Source: JAJFTV01 sp964426355 (GTDB lineage Bacteria > Chloroflexota > Anaerolineae > Anaerolineales > Anaerolineaceae). From it: DNA of 11,564 nt. The notes under the pieces are model-generated. The model made no database searches, was not told where the DNA came from, and worked only from the letters and a program-made list of their open reading frames with translations. Shown here piece by piece: positions 7,820 to 11,564 of the stretch; position 1 is the stretch's first letter; each line of letters begins with the position of its first letter. Location: positions 1-11,564 of the forward strand of contig CAYRRA010000144.1 in NCBI GenBank assembly GCA_964426355.1. Reading direction: 5' to 3'. The position numbers and the translations under genes were made by a program.

Positions 7820-9283
7820 TTACCGTTCACCACCCGAAGATTTGTCCCTGAATTTCCGGGCTTTTTCCATTGATTCGCGGATAAATCTGCCTGCCTGGTC
7901 GGCTCTTACAGCCTCTGCCTGTAAAACAATTCCACGCATGGCGGATTGGGCTGCCAGGCTGCGCCTTGCAGCAATCTGCCAGTCCTCATCCACCGGCATC
8001 ACCGCGCTGTGTTTTGGCTCTTTGAGGAACAACGCCGTCAGGACTACGCTCAAAACCACCATCACCCCTCCCAACACAAAAATGCCGATGGAATCCAAAA
8101 AACGGGTTGCAGCCGCCACCAAAAGCGGACCTGCTGCGCTGCCCGATGAAAGCACTGATTCCTTGATACCCAGCACGCGCGAGCGTGAGCGGTCGGGCGT
8201 GATATCGAGAAAAAACGCGCTCAAGGCGGGTGCAGTCAGCGCTGCGCCTAAACCTGCAATGGCACAGATAACGATCAACGTGGGGAAATGGGTGGTCAGG
8301 GAAATTCCGATATAAAGCGTTACACTCAATACCAGACCCAGCAAGATCACCGTTTTTCTGCCCCACCGGTCGCTGAGGTTTCCCAACCCCACCTGCCCGA
8401 GGACCATTGCCAAACCATAGACCCCCACCAGGATGCCAAAACTGCTGGTATTCCATTGCAATTCGTCATACATGTAAAAAATCATTTGCGGCTCGATAAA
8501 GGCAAAGGCAAACGAACCGATAAAGTCGATGAGCAGGAGCACGACAAAAACCTGCAATGGTCTGGGGAGGCTATCTCTGATCCTCTCGCGGGGAAGCTGG
8601 TGAATGCGTTCCTGGCGAACCCGACGCAGATTCTCCCGATGACGTACCGTTGCAGGTCGCGTCTCCGGAACCCATATCAATGCAGCCAGGAAGGCAAGCA
8701 GACCCGCCGATGCCGAAAGTATGAACGGTGACGAATATCCCCAGGCATCGTACAAAAAGCCCCCCAGTGCCGGTCCAAAGATATATCCTACGCCATAGGC
8801 TGCCATGACGATTCCCACCCAGCGGGAACGCTGCTCGTCTGTAAAGACGTCGCCAACCACCCCCATCGCAGCGGGAAACAAGCCCGCAGTGAACAAACCG
8901 CCAAGCGTGCGTGTGACAATCAGCATCGCGGTAGAACCGGCAAACAGATACCCGATATTCGCCAGGGTGAAGGCAACCAGGCTCACCAGAATCAGCAGCC
9001 TGCGCCCATAGCGATCCGCCAGCGCGCCCATGAAAGGAGCTGCTACCAGGTGAGCTAAAGCAAATGTCGTAGTCAGCAGTCCAAGCGCCTCCACGCCATC
9101 GCCAAATTCACTCAGTCGTCGGGCAAAAATGGGCATGATGATGCCGGCGCCAGTCATCATCATCGCCACGCTGAGCGCCAGCAGCGCTACCACCCTGCGG
9201 GCTTTTTGGGGTTCGAAGTCATTCGTGGTGACACGTTCCGCAATCACTAACTCCCCCGGTATGGAATGCTCCTCTTTGGTCAC
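7820..9283 (-). CDS. MFS transporter, DHA1/TetA-like efflux type
   Basis: This 487-residue integral membrane protein of the major facilitator superfamily probably exports a drug or metabolite by proton antiport. Motif A appears in both halves: GALADRYGRR (86-95) between helices 2 and 3, and GNLSDRWGRK (301-310) in the second half. Motif C, GYIFGPALGG (166-175), marks the antiporter branch. Hydrophobic segments fit 12 helices, split by an Arg-rich cytosolic loop (about 206-243). The tail after the last helix (about 421-487) is unusually long, hydrophilic and charged, with helix-prone Ala/Arg/Glu content. The start is GTG at 9283, overlapping the SnoaL-like gene stop in GTGA, so the pair is probably translationally coupled; the ribosome binding site is poor. 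The substrate is unknown. Weak similarity to multidrug or tetracycline exporters does not prove resistance. Confidence 0.93.
   Translation of the reverse strand: MTKEEHSIPGELVIAERVTTNDFEPQKARRVVALLALSVAMMMTGAGIIMPIFARRLSEFGDGVEALGLLTTTFALAHLVAAPFMGALADRYGRRLLILVSLVAFTLANIGYLFAGSTAMLIVTRTLGGLFTAGLFPAAMGVVGDVFTDEQRSRWVGIVMAAYGVGYIFGPALGGFLYDAWGYSSPFILSASAGLLAFLAALIWVPETRPATVRHRENLRRVRQERIHQLPRERIRDSLPRPLQVFVVLLLIDFIGSFAFAFIEPQMIFYMYDELQWNTSSFGILVGVYGLAMVLGQVGLGNLSDRWGRKTVILLGLVLSVTLYIGISLTTHFPTLIVICAIAGLGAALTAPALSAFFLDITPDRSRSRVLGIKESVLSSGSAAGPLLVAAATRFLDSIGIFVLGGVMVVLSVVLTALFLKEPKHSAVMPVDEDWQIAARRSLAAQSAMRGIVLQAEAVRADQAGRFIRESMEKARKFRDKSSGGER
9219..9243 (+). repeat. Split direct repeat, copy B (inside MFS gene 5' end)
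   Basis: TCATTCGTGGT, six bases, then TTCCGCAA, matching copy A at 7769-7793 with identical spacing. On the - strand this copy encodes MFS residues around 14-22 (IAERVTTND), ahead of the first membrane helix. Confidence 0.4.
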
Positions 9284-9756
9284 AACGTCGCCCCAAGTTC
9301 CACCAGCACAGTCGCCTGGTCCAGGTAAGTGGTTTCGCGCCGGATTCGCCCGGCTTCAATGTCATAGAAGGAGACCCCGCGAAAACAAACAATTCGTCCC
9401 GTTGAGGCGACCTCCGGCTCGATGATGGGTTTCCCAAGCGCGCCAAGATGTGTACCGGAAAACGTCCACTGCACCACCACCACTTTTTCTGCAGCGATGG
9501 TGCGGGTTGGCTCAAATTCGCCATCCGGGAAAGCTCTAAACCAGACGGGCCAAAAAGAACGGGTCGCTTCGCCCGACATTGGCTTTTCCTGAAACGCATC
9601 CCCGTAAACAAAATCCAATTCAAAATCGGGTGAGCGCAGGCTGTCCATCTGCGCGCTGGAACGCGCATTCATTGCTTCTTGATACGCTGCAACCAAATCA
9701 ATCGAACCGGCAACACTATCCTGGATAGAATTGTGAGTTATTTTTTGTTTCTTCAT
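9280..9756 (-). CDS. SnoaL-like / NTF2-fold ester-cyclase-type protein
   Basis: This 158-residue protein resembles the SnoaL-like polyketide cyclase/ester cyclase group of the NTF2-like fold. Supporting phrases are WPVWFRAFPDGEFEPTRTIA (69-88), VVVQWTFSGTHLG (93-105) and the C-terminal YLDQATVLVELGATL (144-158), the usual YxD...LG ending. Members range from polyketide cyclases to small-molecule isomerases and proteins of unknown role; no substrate can be named. The N-terminus is Lys-rich with no signal peptide, so it is cytosolic. The ATG at 9756 (MKKQK) was chosen; an in-frame GTG at 9774 would add six residues but would lie inside the preceding inverted repeat with an AGGG only 2 bases away. 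Neither start has a good ribosome binding site. The stop overlaps the MFS start (GTGA), suggesting a working pair, possibly modification or sensing of a compound that the transporter exports. Confidence 0.82.
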   Translation of the reverse strand: MKKQKITHNSIQDSVAGSIDLVAAYQEAMNARSSAQMDSLRSPDFELDFVYGDAFQEKPMSGEATRSFWPVWFRAFPDGEFEPTRTIAAEKVVVVQWTFSGTHLGALGKPIIEPEVASTGRIVCFRGVSFYDIEAGRIRRETTYLDQATVLVELGATL

Positions 9757-9758
9757 TT

Positions 9759-9798
9759 TTCTGGCAAAAACCACACCCTGTGTTTTTTTATGCCAGAA
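9759..9798. promoter_or_regulatory. 40-base inverted repeat between HD-GYP and SnoaL-like genes
   Basis: TTCTGGCA (9759-9766) and TGCCAGAA (9791-9798) are perfect inverted 8-mers. Inside them an A-run faces a T-run, and ACAC (9773-9776) faces GTGT (9780-9783) around a 3-base loop. The element exactly fills the space between the HD-GYP stop (9799) and the SnoaL-like ATG (9756). On the - strand, the inner hairpin followed by GG and five T's could act as a weak terminator. The outer hairpin would instead sit against the SnoaL-like start codon and could limit its translation. The function is inferred. Confidence 0.45.
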
Positions 9799-11564
9799 TT
9801 ATAACAGCAGGTTCAGAAAGTTCTCTACCACTACAGGATCGAACAACACACCGGAGTGCTGCTGTAGGTAGTCCCTGGCATCGGCATCCAACCAGGCTTC
9901 CCGGTAGGGTCGGTCTGTGCGCAGGGCATCCCACACATCTGCAACGGCGAAAATCCGTGCAGCAAAGGGAATTTCCTCCCCTTTCAACCCACGCGGATAA
10001 CCGCTTCCATCCCAGCGTTCATGATGACAGTAGGGGATATCCAAGGCAAGGCGCAAATAAGCGACCTTTGATAGAAGCTTGTATGACCATACAGGATGCT
10101 GACGGATCACATCCCAATCCTGATCGGTTAGCGGTGCTTTTTTGGTAAGAATTTCTTCCGGGATATAAATTGCGCCGATATCATGTAGAAGCGCACCACG
10201 GTATATGTGCTGCAAGTCCTCGCCATGTATTCCCATTCCCCGCGCCAGCTTCAATGTCAAATCTGCCATCCGTCGGGAATGCCCCTCTTGCTGATTTCGA
10301 ATGTCTAACGTTTCCACCCAGCTTTCAAGCGTGGCGTTATACGAAAGAAGCAACTCGTTATTGGCTTGCAGCAGCTCGCGATAAAGCCCGGCATTATCCA
10401 CGGCAATGGCTGTTTGTCCTGCCAGCATTTCCAGGAACCCCTTCCATTCTGCATCTGGCTCAAAATCCTTCCGCATCAATACACACAGCACACCTTTCAC
10501 CTGTCCTTTGGCGAGCAGCGGCGCGAGGAAGATGCTTGAAAAATCGCCAAAGACAGAGAAATTCCCATATAGATTTAACTGATTTTGCAAATCGGTGTAC
10601 TGTGTCGTCTTTCGGCTTATCACAACATCGTTGCCGGGAAATTCGCTCAAGCGGAAACGCTTAATGGCAGAGGCAACCGCATGTAACCCATAACTGGCAC
10701 GGCATTCCAAATCATGCATGTGCGGGTCGAGCAAATAAATCGCAGCTGCATCCACCCTGAGTTGCTGCACCACCTGGTCGATCACGGTTCTCAAAGTCAG
10801 GTCCAGGTCCATGCTGCTGCTGATGGCATTATCAATATGCCTGAGGGATGCCAGCCGGCGGATTTGCTGCTGAGATTCTTCAAACATGCGCGCATTCTGA
10901 ATGGCGATCGAGGCGTGATCGGCAAACACCTTTAATAAACGTACATGGTTTTCTGTATAAATGTTCGGCTGGGTATGATGAATTGAAATAATACCCCGCA
11001 CCTCATTATCCATCAGGATTGGCGCACTGATATGCGAGCGAATCCAGTCCGTTTGTGGCAGGGAAACCCAATCGGGGCACTCCAACGTGTTCTCGACCAA
11101 TACAGGCAAACGCGTTTCGCAGATTCGCTCCAGAACTGGGAAGGAATGAATTGAATAGATATGGTCATGCAGCCAATCGGTCAGGTCGCGTTCAATGAAC
11201 CCCATATCGCGCACCGTTCTGGCGATATCATTTTCAATCAAAGCAACATCAATCGCTTCCACCGGCAGCACTTTGCTAATATTGGTCAGAATCAGGTCGA
11301 GTGTATCATCAATATGCAGTGAACGGTTGAGCGCCGATGCAATCTCCATGAGCGTCTCTGTCATCTGACGCTGTTCTGCCTCAGACTGCTGTGCGCGCTT
11401 AATTTCACTGATATCCTGTTTAACCGCAATATAATTGGTCAGCACACCATTTTCATCGAACAAAGGTGAGATTGCGTTCAGCTCATGATACAGTTCGCCA
11501 TTTTTTCGCCGGTTGAGAAACTCACCGCGCCAGATTTTTCCCTTTGCGAGTGTCTCTCTTAACT
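9799..11564 (-). CDS. PAS-GAF-GAF-HD-GYP signalling protein, probable c-di-GMP phosphodiesterase (5' partial)
   Basis: This is a sensor-output protein; HD-GYP domains typically hydrolyse cyclic di-GMP. The frame stays open to the window edge, with 587 complete codons visible, so the TTG at 11463 is not the start. Numbering from the first complete codon, residues 1-60 are the end of a PAS/PAC domain (IWRGEFLNRRKNGE, then YIAVKQDISEIKRA). A GAF domain follows at about 77-225 and a second at about 240-390, each ending in AIAIQNARMF- or AIAVDNAGLY-like helices. The HD-GYP domain at about 410-587 is complete: EGHSRR (His428), LLHDIG with the HD pair at 460-461 (bases 10180-10185), HHERWDGSGYP with GYP at 521-523 (bases 9994-10002), and ADVWDALRTDRPYREAW. 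All canonical metal ligands I can identify are present, so an active enzyme is expected. No membrane helix is visible, but the N-terminus is missing. The ligands of the PAS and GAF domains are unknown. Confidence 0.93.
   Translation of the reverse strand, partial: LRETLAKGKIWRGEFLNRRKNGELYHELNAISPLFDENGVLTNYIAVKQDISEIKRAQQSEAEQRQMTETLMEIASALNRSLHIDDTLDLILTNISKVLPVEAIDVALIENDIARTVRDMGFIERDLTDWLHDHIYSIHSFPVLERICETRLPVLVENTLECPDWVSLPQTDWIRSHISAPILMDNEVRGIISIHHTQPNIYTENHVRLLKVFADHASIAIQNARMFEESQQQIRRLASLRHIDNAISSSMDLDLTLRTVIDQVVQQLRVDAAAIYLLDPHMHDLECRASYGLHAVASAIKRFRLSEFPGNDVVISRKTTQYTDLQNQLNLYGNFSVFGDFSSIFLAPLLAKGQVKGVLCVLMRKDFEPDAEWKGFLEMLAGQTAIAVDNAGLYRELLQANNELLLSYNATLESWVETLDIRNQQEGHSRRMADLTLKLARGMGIHGEDLQHIYRGALLHDIGAIYIPEEILTKKAPLTDQDWDVIRQHPVWSYKLLSKVAYLRLALDIPYCHHERWDGSGYPRGLKGEEIPFAARIFAVADVWDALRTDRPYREAWLDADARDYLQQHSGVLFDPVVVENFLNLLL

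Noticed and set aside
7809..8315. 168-residue open frame on the + strand
   Set aside because: It is a shadow of the MFS C-terminal half, with no family signature.
9773..9789. Small hairpin followed by seven T's on the + strand, resembling an intrinsic terminator
   Set aside because: No + strand gene leads into it and the stem is only 4 bp; it is better explained as part of the larger inverted repeat.

Overview
The window looks like a piece of a bacterial chromosome of moderate GC content. It is most plausibly from a Chloroflexota bacterium of the Anaerolineae type. That placement is an inference from the style of the SGNH/beta-propeller lipoprotein, the compact overlapping genes and the unusual HAD-like gene in a threonine operon; no marker gene such as rRNA is present to prove it.

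The left part (1-4909, + strand) is a tight operon for the aspartate family of amino acids: aspartate kinase (5' end cut by the window edge), aspartate-semialdehyde dehydrogenase, an unrecognised 384-residue protein with HAD-type motifs, and threonine synthase. The first three genes are joined by 4-base ATGA stop/start overlaps, and threonine synthase follows 15 bases later behind its own strong ribosome binding site. Kinase and dehydrogenase make aspartate semialdehyde, and threonine synthase makes threonine from O-phosphohomoserine. The two steps between them, homoserine dehydrogenase and homoserine kinase, are not in the window. The HAD-like protein sits exactly where they would be expected and is the most interesting gene here.

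The right part (4931-11564) is all on the - strand and converges on the operon, with only 21 bases between the two stop codons. In transcription order (right to left) it holds: a multidomain PAS-GAF-GAF-HD-GYP signalling protein, probably a cyclic-di-GMP phosphodiesterase, whose 5' end lies beyond the window; a small SnoaL-like protein; an MFS efflux-type transporter translationally coupled to it by a GTGA overlap; a DUF488 protein; and a large lipoprotein combining an SGNH-hydrolase-like domain with a WD40/TolB-like beta-propeller.

No gene-free stretch exceeds 300 bases. I saw no tRNA, rRNA, CRISPR array, insertion sequence or prophage signal. Non-coding items of note are a 40-base inverted repeat filling the gap between the HD-GYP and SnoaL-like genes, a 9-bp hairpin near the convergent gene ends, and a split 25-bp direct repeat near both ends of the MFS gene.
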